From positions 1 to 64,000 of the forward strand of contig CAIUSV010000012.1 of assembly GCA_903901915.1 (NCBI GenBank): a stretch of 64,000 nucleotides of DNA, read 5' to 3'. The notes beneath the pieces are model-generated. The model did not search any database. It saw only the letters and a program-made list of their open reading frames with translations, and had not been told where the DNA came from. Positions within the stretch are counted from its first letter, which is position 1, and the number at the start of each line of letters is the position of its first letter. Both the position numbers and the translations under genes were made by a program. Positions 19,587-28,101 of this stretch are shown one piece after another. This DNA is from an uncultured Rhodospirillaceae bacterium. GTDB lineage: Bacteria; Pseudomonadota; Alphaproteobacteria; Rhodospirillales; Magnetospirillaceae.

Positions 19587-21688
19587 GGGGCCGGCAGATG
19601 ACGCTCGATCACACCCGTCCGCTGTTCGTCAGGTTGTTGCTGCTGGCCTTCCTGGTGTTGGTGCCCCCGGTGGCGCTGCTGGCCTACGAGGCGCTGGGGG
19701 AATTCTCCCAGGGGCTGGTGCCCGAAATGGACAAGAAGGCCGAGACGGTGGGCCATGATCTGGCCGCCAGCGTCGAGCGCGCCGTCGGCTATGGGATTCC
19801 GCTCAACCATCTCCAGGGGATGGACCAGTTCTTCGGCCCGGTCAGGGCGGCCAATCCCGAAATCCGTTATCTTGCCGTCACCGACCGCGACGGCCATATC
19901 CTGTTCCTCGACGGCATCGGCCGCGAGGTGCTGGAAGCCCATTTCGCCGTGGCCGATTTCGACGAAGGCGGCGGCAGGTCCCACAAGTCCAGTATCGGCG
20001 ATTTCTTCGATCTGGCGCTGCCGCTGGCGGGCAAGGCCGGTTCGGCCGGTCATATCCATGTCGGCATCGACAAGAATTACGTTCGCGGACTGGTGAACGA
20101 CATCATCATCGACCTGGGGGTGGTGACGCTGGTGTCGCTGCTGGTGGCGGTGGAGATCCTGCTGTTCGTGGTGACATTCAACGTCACCGGCCCGATGCGG
20201 GTGGTCGCCGCCGTCATCGATCGGGTGCGGCGCGGTGATTTCAGTCGGGTCTGCGGCGTCACCTCCGACGACGAGGTCGGCCGTTTCGTCCACGGATTCA
20301 ATGCCGCCATCCGTCTGGTCGATGAATTGTTCCGCCGTCTGTCCGCCTATATCGACGAGGTCAAGTCGGTCCATTTCGACCCCGGCGTGGTGGAGCGGGT
20401 GACCGATATCGAGTCGCGGGTGCGGTTCCTGTTCCGCTTCGCCCGTGATGGTCAGCCCGCGATCGTCAACGAGCATCAGGCCACGGATATCCGGCTGCCG
20501 CTGTTCCTGTTCGTGTTCGCTGAGGAAATTTCGCGGTCGTTCATGCCCATGTACATCCGCGACCTCTACGCCCCCATTCCCGGCCTGTCGCCCGAGATGG
20601 TGACCGCCCTGCCCATCGCGGTGTTCATGCTGTTCATCGCCGTGGTGTCGCCGTCGGCGGCGCTGACCTCGGCGCGACTGGGCAGCCGCCGGGTATTCCT
20701 GATGGGGCTGGTGCCGGCGACGGTGGGTTTTTTCATGTCGGCGTTGGCCCACAATGTCTACGACTTCATCGTGTGGCGGTCGGCGACGGCGATCGGCTAT
20801 GCCCTGGTCACCATGGCCTGCCAGGGCTATATCGCCCAGGTGTCGAAGCAGGGCAGCCGGGCCCAGGGCCTGGGGGTCTATGTCGGCGCCGTACTCACCG
20901 CCAGCGTCTGCGGCACCGGTATCGGCGGTGTCCTGGCCGAACGGGTCGGCTACCGCGCCACCTTTTCCATCGCGGCGGTCCTGGCGATCGTCGCCGGCTT
21001 GCTGATCTATCGCCTGATGGATGCCCGGCAGCCCGAGGCGGAAACCCATGCCCCCCGCAAGCGTCAATTCATCGGCCTGCTGCGGAACTGGCGGTTTTCC
21101 GCCCTGATCCTGTTCGCCGCCATTCCCAGCAAGATGGCGTTGACCGGCTTTTTCTTCTTCCTGGTGCCGCTGACCATGATGGCGCAGCCGCGTGCCGATC
21201 TTGGCGATGTGGCGCGACTGATGATGCTTTACCCGATTTCGGTGGTGCTGCTGTCGCCGCTGGCGTCGCGGCTGGCCGACCATACCGGGTGGAAGGCCGG
21301 ATTGGTGGCGGTCGGTGGGCTGATCGGCGGCGCCGGTCTGGTTCTGCCGGTGATTTCCGGCGAGACCGAGATGATCATGGCCGGCATCGTCCTGCTGGGG
21401 ATTTCCCACGGTCTGTCGGCCTCACCGCAACTGGCGATGATTCCCGACGTCTGCTGGACCGAATGCCGCAATATCGGCCAGACCAACGTCCTCGCCTTCC
21501 TGCGCCTGGCCGAGCGGGTCGGCAGCGTGGTCGGCCCGCTGTTGGCGGCGGCGTTCATTCCGCTGTACGGCTATACCGGCGCCATCGTCGCGTTGGGCGT
21601 GGTGGTGCTGGGCATGAGCATGGTCTTTGCCCTGTTGTCCTTCGCCTATGGTTCGGGCCCTCATATCGAGGCGGAGTTGGAGGAATGA
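19583..21688 (+). CDS. Sensor-HAMP-MFS transporter fusion
   Basis: 701 residues with an unusual architecture. TM1 (about 14-37) and an extracytoplasmic PDC-like sensor region (about 38-170, with LAVTDRDGHILFLDG) come first. TM2 (about 172-200) and a HAMP-like linker (about 200-250, containing DDEVGRFVHGFNAAI) follow. The rest, about 300-690, is a complete 12-helix major facilitator domain (GSRRVFLMGLVPATVGFFM; QGYIAQVSKQGSRAQGLGVYVG). A receptor front end thus appears to be joined to a transporter. ATG 19583 overlaps the previous stop; a second ATG at 19598 is possible. Substrate unknown. Next gene overlaps by four bases. Confidence 0.78.
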   Translation: MRGRQMTLDHTRPLFVRLLLLAFLVLVPPVALLAYEALGEFSQGLVPEMDKKAETVGHDLAASVERAVGYGIPLNHLQGMDQFFGPVRAANPEIRYLAVTDRDGHILFLDGIGREVLEAHFAVADFDEGGGRSHKSSIGDFFDLALPLAGKAGSAGHIHVGIDKNYVRGLVNDIIIDLGVVTLVSLLVAVEILLFVVTFNVTGPMRVVAAVIDRVRRGDFSRVCGVTSDDEVGRFVHGFNAAIRLVDELFRRLSAYIDEVKSVHFDPGVVERVTDIESRVRFLFRFARDGQPAIVNEHQATDIRLPLFLFVFAEEISRSFMPMYIRDLYAPIPGLSPEMVTALPIAVFMLFIAVVSPSAALTSARLGSRRVFLMGLVPATVGFFMSALAHNVYDFIVWRSATAIGYALVTMACQGYIAQVSKQGSRAQGLGVYVGAVLTASVCGTGIGGVLAERVGYRATFSIAAVLAIVAGLLIYRLMDARQPEAETHAPRKRQFIGLLRNWRFSALILFAAIPSKMALTGFFFFLVPLTMMAQPRADLGDVARLMMLYPISVVLLSPLASRLADHTGWKAGLVAVGGLIGGAGLVLPVISGETEMIMAGIVLLGISHGLSASPQLAMIPDVCWTECRNIGQTNVLAFLRLAERVGSVVGPLLAAAFIPLYGYTGAIVALGVVVLGMSMVFALLSFAYGSGPHIEAELEE

Positions 21689-22719
21689 GGCGGCTCCGCT
21701 TTCTGATCGCCGTCATGGTCACGCTTGCCGCCCTGGGGTGGGCCGGCACCGCCCCGGCGGCCGAGGGTCCGACGCCGGCCAGGCCTTTCCGCATCTACAT
21801 GGCGCTGTGGCGTGGCTGGGAAGACGCGGCCCAAGGGTTCAAGGACTATTTCACCAACCAGAACATCCCGGTTGAACTGATCATTCGCGACGCGGCGCAG
21901 GACAAGGCCAAGCTCAGGGAGTTCGTCGCCGAAGCCAAGAGTCTGAACGTCGATCTGGTCTTCACCTGGGGAACCACGGTCAGCGAAGAGATGCTGGGGC
22001 GTTACGACGATCCCGATACCGAATCGCATATCACCACGATTCCAGCCGTGTTCGCCATCGTGTCGCAGCCATTGGGCGGGGTGGTTCCCAGTCTGACCTC
22101 GTCGGGGCGCAACATCACCGGCACCACCTATCTGGTGCCCATGGAAACGCAGGTCAACCTGATCCAATCCTACCGGCCGGTCCGGCGGATGGGGATCGTC
22201 TACAACCCGCTTGAACGCAATTCCCAGGTCGCCATTCAGGAACTGATGGTGGTGGGGCATGCCTCCGGGTTCGAGCTGGTCACCCAGCCGGTGGAGGTGG
22301 TCGACGGCAAGCCCGTGGCGGCCAGCATTCCCGCCAAGGTGGCCCAACTGAAGGTGGCCAAGGTCGATTTCCTCTATATCCCTCCGGACACCTTCCTCAA
22401 CATCAACCGAGACACCCTTACCGGCGCGGCGCTGGCGCAGGCGATTCCCACCTTCGCCGCCGCCGAGAATCCGGTGGTGACCTCCAAGGCGATGTTCGGC
22501 GGCGTCTACCGCTACTATACCGTGGGCCAGCTTACCGCCTACAAGGCCGAGCAGATCCTGGTTCACAAGGTCAATCCGTCGGACATTCCCATCGATGCGC
22601 CTCGCCGGCTGTCGATCCTGATCAACATGCCGGTGGTTCGCCAACTGGGGCTGTATCCGCCCATGAACCTGCTGAGGCTGGCCGAGGTGATCGACCCGGC
22701 GGAAGGCAGGCCGCAATGA
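21685..22719 (+). CDS. Periplasmic ABC-type substrate-binding protein, orphan
   Basis: 344 residues with a signal peptide (about 1-27, ending APAAEG) and two-lobe binding-protein fold of the DUF534/TrpX-like family (YNPLERNSQVAIQELMVVGHASGFEL, then VDFLYIPPDTFLNINRD). No ABC permease or ATPase gene is nearby. It sits instead between the MFS fusion and a formyltransferase in a signalling operon, overlapping both by four bases. A good Shine-Dalgarno (GGAGTTGGAGGA) precedes the ATG. Likely role: presenting a ligand to the membrane sensors of this operon. Ligand unknown. Confidence 0.8.
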   Translation: MRRLRFLIAVMVTLAALGWAGTAPAAEGPTPARPFRIYMALWRGWEDAAQGFKDYFTNQNIPVELIIRDAAQDKAKLREFVAEAKSLNVDLVFTWGTTVSEEMLGRYDDPDTESHITTIPAVFAIVSQPLGGVVPSLTSSGRNITGTTYLVPMETQVNLIQSYRPVRRMGIVYNPLERNSQVAIQELMVVGHASGFELVTQPVEVVDGKPVAASIPAKVAQLKVAKVDFLYIPPDTFLNINRDTLTGAALAQAIPTFAAAENPVVTSKAMFGGVYRYYTVGQLTAYKAEQILVHKVNPSDIPIDAPRRLSILINMPVVRQLGLYPPMNLLRLAEVIDPAEGRPQ

Positions 22720-23630
22720 CCGGGAAGGCGCCCTTGCGCATCATCATCTGCACCAAACATGATCTCGCGGGCAGCCTGATCCTCAATACCCTGCTGCCGG
22801 CGATGAGCGATTGCACGGTCACGGTCCTGATGTCGGAAAAGACCCGACCGGTGGAAAATGCCGTGGCGGAACTGGCCGAGATCAAGTTCTTCGAGCGCGA
22901 CCTGCCGGTGGACACCCTGTTCCCCCTGCTGGATGCCGCCGAATCCGGAGGCACCGCGCCGCTGCTGACCTTCAAGGGGCTTGCCGCCCGTCACGGCGTC
23001 GCCATGCGTCCCATCAGCGATCTCAACGGGCCGGAGGGCGAGGCGCTGGTGCGTGATTTCGCACCGGACTTGATCATCTCCGCCCGGTTCTCTTTGATCT
23101 TCAAGCAGAACATCTACGATATCCCGCGGCTGGGTACCTACAATATCCATCCGGGGGCGCTGCCGCGCTATGCCGGGCTGTTCGCGCCGTTTCGCTGCAT
23201 GTTGGAAGGCGGGGCCAGCATCGGCTGCACGTTGCACCGAGTGGATTCCGGCATCGACACCGGCCCCGTCGTGGGCATCGGCTACCTGCCCATCGATCCG
23301 GATCGGTCGCTGTTGTGGCATGTGGTCAACACCTATCGGCCGGGTATCGACCTGTTTCTCGACCTGTTGGACCGGGTTCGCCAGGGGGCACCGGTGGCGG
23401 TCATGCCGCAGGATCGCAGCCAGCGCCGTTACGGCTCGTTGCCCGGTGCCGAGATGTTCCACGAATTCCGGGCCAAGGGGTTGAAGCTTTTCGACCCGGC
23501 CGAATACCTGGAGATTCTGTCCGGGTTCCTGACGCCGGGACAGGCGTTGCCGGTGATCATGGCTGGGTTTGGCGGGGCTGATGGTCGGATGAGCGGGCGG
23601 GGGGCATCATGCTGCTGCGTACCCGTGTAA
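22716..23630 (+). CDS. Formyltransferase of the Fmt/N10-formyl-THF family
   Basis: 304 residues. The formyl-THF catalytic motif is complete: NIHPG (Asn143, His145) followed by ALPRYAGLFAPFR, and Asp181 in VDSGIDTGP. The remainder is diverged from methionyl-tRNA formyltransferase and the tRNA-binding C-terminal domain is absent, so the acceptor is probably a small molecule such as a sugar-nucleotide amine or an amino-acid derivative. Overlaps the binding-protein gene by four bases and the phosphatase gene by 22. The last residues (CCCVPV) fall in this overlap. Cytoplasmic. Reaction class is firm, substrate unknown. Confidence 0.8.
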   Translation: MTGKAPLRIIICTKHDLAGSLILNTLLPAMSDCTVTVLMSEKTRPVENAVAELAEIKFFERDLPVDTLFPLLDAAESGGTAPLLTFKGLAARHGVAMRPISDLNGPEGEALVRDFAPDLIISARFSLIFKQNIYDIPRLGTYNIHPGALPRYAGLFAPFRCMLEGGASIGCTLHRVDSGIDTGPVVGIGYLPIDPDRSLLWHVVNTYRPGIDLFLDLLDRVRQGAPVAVMPQDRSQRRYGSLPGAEMFHEFRAKGLKLFDPAEYLEILSGFLTPGQALPVIMAGFGGADGRMSGRGASCCCVPV

Positions 23631-26413
23631 CGCTGATCGTTACCGTCACCTACTCGCTGTTGGTCGCCGGCCTTACCTTCGCCGGGCTGAAAAGCGAGGA
23701 ACTGGCGGACGAACGCTATGCCCAGGCCACCCTTAACGGCCAGCAGATCTTCTGGGACAAACTGGTCGAGAATACCCTGCAACGCCTGGACGCGGCCGCG
23801 CCGGTGATTCTGTCCAACGCCCCGATGATCGAGGCGGCGGCCCGTCACAGTCCTTCCCAGGTGCGTGAGGCGATGGCGGTGACGGCCGACGGGTTGGCGC
23901 GGCGTTCCGCCGTGGCGCGCTACGAGATCGCCGGCCTTGATGGCGAGTTGCTGTATTCCTCGCGCGGCTCGCTGTTGGAGACCGCCACGGTGGATGCGGG
24001 CACCATCCGGCTGATCGCCGAGACCGGCAAGCCGCGATCGGGCATCATGCAAGACAACGACAAGCGGTTCATCGCGGTGGAGACCCTGCCGCTGGCGGTG
24101 GCCGGCGGCCAGGTGGTGGCGGTGGCGACGATGATTTCCGACCTCCATCCGCCGCTGGACGAATTCAAGGCGTCCACCGGGTCGGACGTCTTCCTGGTCG
24201 ATCGCAGCGGCCGCATGACCGACGGGACCGGCGCCGAATTGTGGCGGATGTTCGATTCCAAGATATCGGTGCGCAAGAGCCGACTGGAAACCTGGAAGGA
24301 GGGGCACCGCTTCTTTTCGGTGGTGGTGTTCCCGTTGGGCGACGGACAGGGGCGGGTCATCGGCGCGCTGGTCAGCGCCCGGGACTCCACCGAGACCCAG
24401 GCGCGCCAGCACCAGATCCGCATGGTGGCGATCGGCGCGGTGGCGGGTTTCCTGGTGCTGGTGCTGGGGGTGTTCTCGCTGTATCTGCGCCGCTCGTTCG
24501 ACCCGCTGGACCAGGCCATCACCGTGTTGAACGCCCTGTCGCGCGGCGACACCTCGGTGACGTTGGATGTGCGCAACCAGAACGACGAGATCGGCCGCAT
24601 CGCCAGTACCGTCGGCGTCTTCCGCGAAAACGCCATCAAGATCGATCTGCTGGAGGAGCGGCGAGAGCGCCAGCGCCGCCGCCAAGAATTGTTCATCCGC
24701 CTGCAAATGCTGAAGCTGTCCGAAATGCTGGAGCAGGAAGCCCGCGAGGCGGTGCTGGACGACCTCAAGCAGATCGAGGCGCTGTCCAACCGGCCCGACG
24801 CTGCCGCGGGAGGCGAGGGCGGCGGCGGCAAGGGCGAATTGGAAGTGCTGGCGGTGGCGTTCCAGACCATGTCGTCGCGTATCCGCGAGCAGCACGAGCG
24901 CCTTGAATCCCTGATCGCCGAACGGACCCGTGATGTCGAGATTCTGCGCGAGGCGTTGCGCACCCGCGATCAGTTGGCGGCCCTGCGTCAGGAACTTGAT
25001 TTCGCCCGTGAATTGCAGCTCAGCTCGCTGCCGCAAGTGTTCCCGCCGTTCCCCGACCGTAGCGAATTCCAGATCCATGCCTCGATGGTTCCGGCCAAGG
25101 AGGTGGGCGGCGACTTCTATGATTTCTTCCTGATCAACCGCCACCACCTGGGCTTTGTCATCGGCGACGCCTCGGGCAAGGGCGTGCCGGCGGCCATGTT
25201 CATCGCCATCACCCGCAGTCTGGTCAAGGCGGTGGCGCCGCTATCGGCCACGCCGGGCGAATGCCTGGCCTTCGTCAACACCATGCTGTCGCGCGACAAC
25301 CCCCAGACCCTGTTCGCCACCTGTTTCTACGGTGTGCTAGATACCCGCAGCGGCGAAGTCGCGTTCTGCAACGCCGGCCATCCGCCACCGATGATCCGGC
25401 GCAGCACCGGCGAAGTCGAGGCCATCCGCGATGTGTCCGGCGTGGCGCTGGGGGTGATGGAGGACCTGGACTACGAGACCGGTTCCTTCCTGCTGCAGCC
25501 GGGGGACGTGGTGCATCTCTATACCGACGGCGTCACCGAGGCCCAGGATGTGGCGGACAAGCTGTACGACGAGCCGAGGTTGATGACCGAACTGGGCCGG
25601 ATCGAGGACACCGGTCCCGAGCAGGTGATTGCGCAGGTGCTGCGCTCGGTCGAGGGGTTTGTCGGCAACGCGCCGCAGTTCGATGACATCACCATGCTGA
25701 CCTTGCGCTATGACCGGGCGTCCGAGGATGCCGACGGTCCCCCCGAGCATGCGCCGCGGCTGATGTTGACCGGTTTCCAGGCGGCGGAGGCGGCGGCTTC
25801 GCCGCCCTCTGTCCCGTCTCCGCCCTCTATCCCGTCTCCGCCCTCTATCCCGTCTCCGGTCGCCGCCGCCCCGGCACCCATGCCGGTGGTTCGCGGGGTG
25901 GTGCGGCCGCCGCTGCCGAAGCGGCCGACCGGCGCTCCTGCCGCCGTTCCGCCACCGCCACCGCCACCGCCGCCGTTACCCGCTCCATCGCGATTGGCCG
26001 TGACCATCACCAACGATGTCGCCGAGCTGGAGCGATTGGCCGAGCTTGTGGACGAATTCGTCGAGAAGTCCCGCCTGCCCGAAAAGCTGTCGTTCAATCT
26101 GAACGTCTGCCTTGACGAGTTGATCACAAACATCATCTCCTATGGCTACGACGACGACCGTCAGCACGAAATTCAGGTCACTTTCAGCTACGATGGCCGC
26201 GAGTTCGTAACCGAGATCGTCGATGACGCCAACGAATACGATCCGTTCACCCAGGCGCCCGAGCCGGATCTGGATCTGGATGTGGATGACCGCCCCATCG
26301 GCGGTCTTGGCGTGTTTCTGGTCAAGGAGTTCATGGACAGTACCGATTACCGCCACGAAGACGGACGTAACACCACGACGTTGCGTAAGACGATCGAAGA
26401 ACAGGAGAGCTAG
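23609..26413 (+). CDS. Membrane sensor-HAMP-PP2C (SpoIIE) phosphatase with RsbW-like HATPase domain
   Basis: 934 residues. Order: TM1 (about 8-27); a large extracytoplasmic sensor (28-270, with VARYEIAGLDGELLYSS); TM2 (272-293); HAMP (293-346); coiled coil (347-470); a SpoIIE/PP2C phosphatase (about 475-710). The phosphatase carries the metal ligands GGDFYD near 501, GDASGKG and FDDITML near 690. A proline-rich linker (730-790) and a GHKL ATPase of the anti-sigma type (about 797-930; N box LDELITNIISYGY near 835, G box GGLGVFLVKEF near 899) complete it. It can in principle both dephosphorylate and phosphorylate the STAS protein encoded six bases downstream. Confidence 0.88.
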   Translation: MLLRTRVTLIVTVTYSLLVAGLTFAGLKSEELADERYAQATLNGQQIFWDKLVENTLQRLDAAAPVILSNAPMIEAAARHSPSQVREAMAVTADGLARRSAVARYEIAGLDGELLYSSRGSLLETATVDAGTIRLIAETGKPRSGIMQDNDKRFIAVETLPLAVAGGQVVAVATMISDLHPPLDEFKASTGSDVFLVDRSGRMTDGTGAELWRMFDSKISVRKSRLETWKEGHRFFSVVVFPLGDGQGRVIGALVSARDSTETQARQHQIRMVAIGAVAGFLVLVLGVFSLYLRRSFDPLDQAITVLNALSRGDTSVTLDVRNQNDEIGRIASTVGVFRENAIKIDLLEERRERQRRRQELFIRLQMLKLSEMLEQEAREAVLDDLKQIEALSNRPDAAAGGEGGGGKGELEVLAVAFQTMSSRIREQHERLESLIAERTRDVEILREALRTRDQLAALRQELDFARELQLSSLPQVFPPFPDRSEFQIHASMVPAKEVGGDFYDFFLINRHHLGFVIGDASGKGVPAAMFIAITRSLVKAVAPLSATPGECLAFVNTMLSRDNPQTLFATCFYGVLDTRSGEVAFCNAGHPPPMIRRSTGEVEAIRDVSGVALGVMEDLDYETGSFLLQPGDVVHLYTDGVTEAQDVADKLYDEPRLMTELGRIEDTGPEQVIAQVLRSVEGFVGNAPQFDDITMLTLRYDRASEDADGPPEHAPRLMLTGFQAAEAAASPPSVPSPPSIPSPPSIPSPVAAAPAPMPVVRGVVRPPLPKRPTGAPAAVPPPPPPPPPLPAPSRLAVTITNDVAELERLAELVDEFVEKSRLPEKLSFNLNVCLDELITNIISYGYDDDRQHEIQVTFSYDGREFVTEIVDDANEYDPFTQAPEPDLDLDVDDRPIGGLGVFLVKEFMDSTDYRHEDGRNTTTLRKTIEEQES
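25802..25855 (+). repeat. Three 18-bp tandem repeats in the proline-rich linker
   Basis: Three copies of CCGCCCTCTATCCCGTCT (one base differs in the first copy), encoding PPS(V/I)PS. They lie in the linker between the phosphatase and ATPase domains. Copy number may vary by slippage without breaking the frame. Confidence 0.8.
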
Positions 26414-26418
26414 GCCCC

Positions 26419-26748
26419 ATGGAAACCCGCGAAGAACACATCGGCGACGCCACCGTGCTGGTGCCCTTGGCCCGAGTGGACAGCGCCACCGCCAAGGCAT
26501 TCGAGGCGAAGGTGCTGGCGGTGGTCAACGCCGGCGGCCCCAAGATTCTGATTGATTTCGGCGAGCTGGACTATATTTCCAGCGCCGGTCTAAGAGTGGT
26601 CCTGGTCGGGGCGAAGATGACCCGTGGGGGCCGTAAATTCGCTCTGTGCGGCATGAAGCCCCACATCCGCGAGGTGTTCGACGTTTCCGGCTTCGCCAGG
26701 ATCTTGTCCATCTATTCCGATCGTGCCGCGGCCCTGGCGGCCATGTGA
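26419..26748 (+). CDS. STAS-domain anti-sigma-factor antagonist
   Basis: 109 residues, one STAS domain. The regulatory serine region reads DYISSAGLRV; by alignment with SpoIIAA/RsbV, Ser55 is the likely phosphorylation site. It ends the six-gene operon, six bases after the phosphatase/ATPase gene. That gene's protein carries both the phosphatase and the kinase-like domain expected to act on it. The downstream anti-sigma or other target is not in this window. A 7-bp inverted repeat (26752-26773) follows the stop but lacks a T run. Confidence 0.9.
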   Translation: METREEHIGDATVLVPLARVDSATAKAFEAKVLAVVNAGGPKILIDFGELDYISSAGLRVVLVGAKMTRGGRKFALCGMKPHIREVFDVSGFARILSIYSDRAAALAAM

Positions 26749-26889
26749 TCGTTGCCCCATGGCCTGGGGGCAAGGCGGCAATGCGCTGGCCGGTGTTGGC
26801 TCTTTGACGAAGCTGGACTAGGATGGTAGTCGGGTTCTATTTCTTTCGTCGTTGACAGCGGCGGCGGGGGGGCGGAGGGAGTACAATAA

Positions 26890-27123
26890 ATGACCGATCC
26901 GTTCAAGACCGTACTCGAAATGCAAAAGGCCATGGTCGAGGGCTGGATGCACTCGGCTGAACACATGATGAGCTACTGGCGGCACTGGATTGATTTGCAG
27001 GAACGCTTGGTCCATCAGGCCACCGCCTTCCATCGTGGCCATGTCGAGATTGATGATGGCCCCTCCTTCACCGGCAAGTATGGCAAGCGCCGGTTCGACA
27101 TCGACCCGGAACGCGACGTCTGA
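26890..27123 (+). CDS. Small helical protein of unknown function
   Basis: 77 residues, preceded by a strong GGAGGGA nine bases before the ATG. The first 50 residues are amphipathic helix rich in Met, His and Trp (MQKAMVEGWMHSAEHMMSYW), reminiscent of phasin-like or membrane-surface helices; the rest is basic and polar. No signal peptide. No family recognised. Stands alone between the STAS gene and a lipoprotein gene. Confidence 0.62.
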   Translation: MTDPFKTVLEMQKAMVEGWMHSAEHMMSYWRHWIDLQERLVHQATAFHRGHVEIDDGPSFTGKYGKRRFDIDPERDV

Positions 27124-27326
27124 AGGCGATCGCTCGCACGGCCGGGCGGCTGTCGTCGCCGGCCGTCCGCGGCGCGGGAGTGGGTGATTTCCTCCGGCGG
27201 CCGCTGATCCCAACCTCCAAATCAATCGGGTTGTGAACCGGTTCCAGCCGCTGGCGCGGTGACCGGAGCATGCTTCCTCACATCGGCGGACGGCCCTTTG
27301 GCCCGACGCCCCCTGAGGAGGTCAAA
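27124..27326. other. Intergenic region without a recognisable gene
   Basis: About 200 bases between two small genes. It holds an imperfect GC-rich inverted repeat just after the 77-residue gene (ACGGCC...GGCCGT, around 27138-27166) and ends in a strong GAGGAGG ribosome site (27315-27321). No clear promoter seen. Confidence 0.4.
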
Positions 27327-27731
27327 ATGCGTACGTTGTCGGTGTTGGTCGCGTGTGGGTTGATGTTGAGCGTTTCGGCCTGTGCCGTTCCGGTCGACCC
27401 GTTCGGTGCCCGCTATGTGGGCGGTGGCCATGCGGCGAACTATGCCGGCGACTATCGCGGCGAGTCTCGCCACCAGCACGATCGTCCCCAGGCGTCGGCG
27501 TCGCGATCTTATGCCCAGCCGGCGGATCGTCGCCAGCAGCAGACCGCCGCTCGTCAGCCGAGCCAGCCTCACGCCTCGCAGTCCCATACCCCGCAGTCGG
27601 CATCCTATCAGGTGCCGCACCGGCAGTCGCAGCAGACCCAGGCCCCCGCCGCTCGTGGCGGCCACGGTGGTCGGTCGGACGGCCGCGACACCGAGAGCTA
27701 CCGTAACCACGACTACCGGGGCAGGTCATGA
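27327..27731 (+). CDS. Small lipoprotein, Gln/His/Ser-rich
   Basis: 134 residues. The start ATG follows GAGGAGG and gives a lipoprotein signal with lipobox LSVSAC. The mature part is low-complexity and hydrophilic (Gln, Ser, His, Arg), with no family recognised. It would be anchored in the outer or inner membrane. The stop overlaps the start of the CheY-like gene (ATGA), so the two are probably made together. An earlier in-frame ATG at 27270 would put residues before the signal peptide and was rejected. Confidence 0.66.
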   Translation: MRTLSVLVACGLMLSVSACAVPVDPFGARYVGGGHAANYAGDYRGESRHQHDRPQASASRSYAQPADRRQQQTAARQPSQPHASQSHTPQSASYQVPHRQSQQTQAPAARGGHGGRSDGRDTESYRNHDYRGRS

Positions 27732-28093
27732 TGCCGCGAAACGTCCTGGTCATCGACGACTCATCGGTTACGGTGCGAAAGCTCACCGCCATGCTGGAGG
27801 ACATGGGCCATCGGGTCGTCGGCACCGCATCCAACGGGGTCGAGGCGGTGGAAGCCTACCGGCAATGGCAACCCGACGTGGTGACCATGGATATCACCAT
27901 GCCGGGCATGGACGGGATCGAGGCCACTCGGCGTATCCTTGCCGGCTTTCCCGACGCGGTGATCATCATGGTGACGTCCGAAGGCTGCCAATCGACGGTC
28001 ATGGCGGCGCTGGATGCCGGGGCGAAAGGCTATGTCCTGAAGCCGGTGCGCCCGGATTGGTTGGCCCGCACCATTGAAACCGGGATGCGATAG
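27728..28093 (+). CDS. CheY-like single-domain response regulator
   Basis: 121 residues, receiver domain only. The acidic pocket (Asp10, Asp11), phosphoacceptor Asp55 in VTMDITMPGMDG, Thr83 in MVTSEG and Lys105 in VLKPV are all present, so it should be phosphorylated by a histidine kinase. There is no output domain. It overlaps a lipoprotein gene by four bases and converges on rodA. Partner kinase unknown; it is not next to one. Confidence 0.92.
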   Translation: MMPRNVLVIDDSSVTVRKLTAMLEDMGHRVVGTASNGVEAVEAYRQWQPDVVTMDITMPGMDGIEATRRILAGFPDAVIIMVTSEGCQSTVMAALDAGAKGYVLKPVRPDWLARTIETGMR

Positions 28094-28101
28094 GTCCGGC
28101 G

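Noticed and set aside
25802-25855. CRISPR-like repeats
   Set aside because: The 18-bp units are directly adjacent with no spacers and encode a proline linker in frame.
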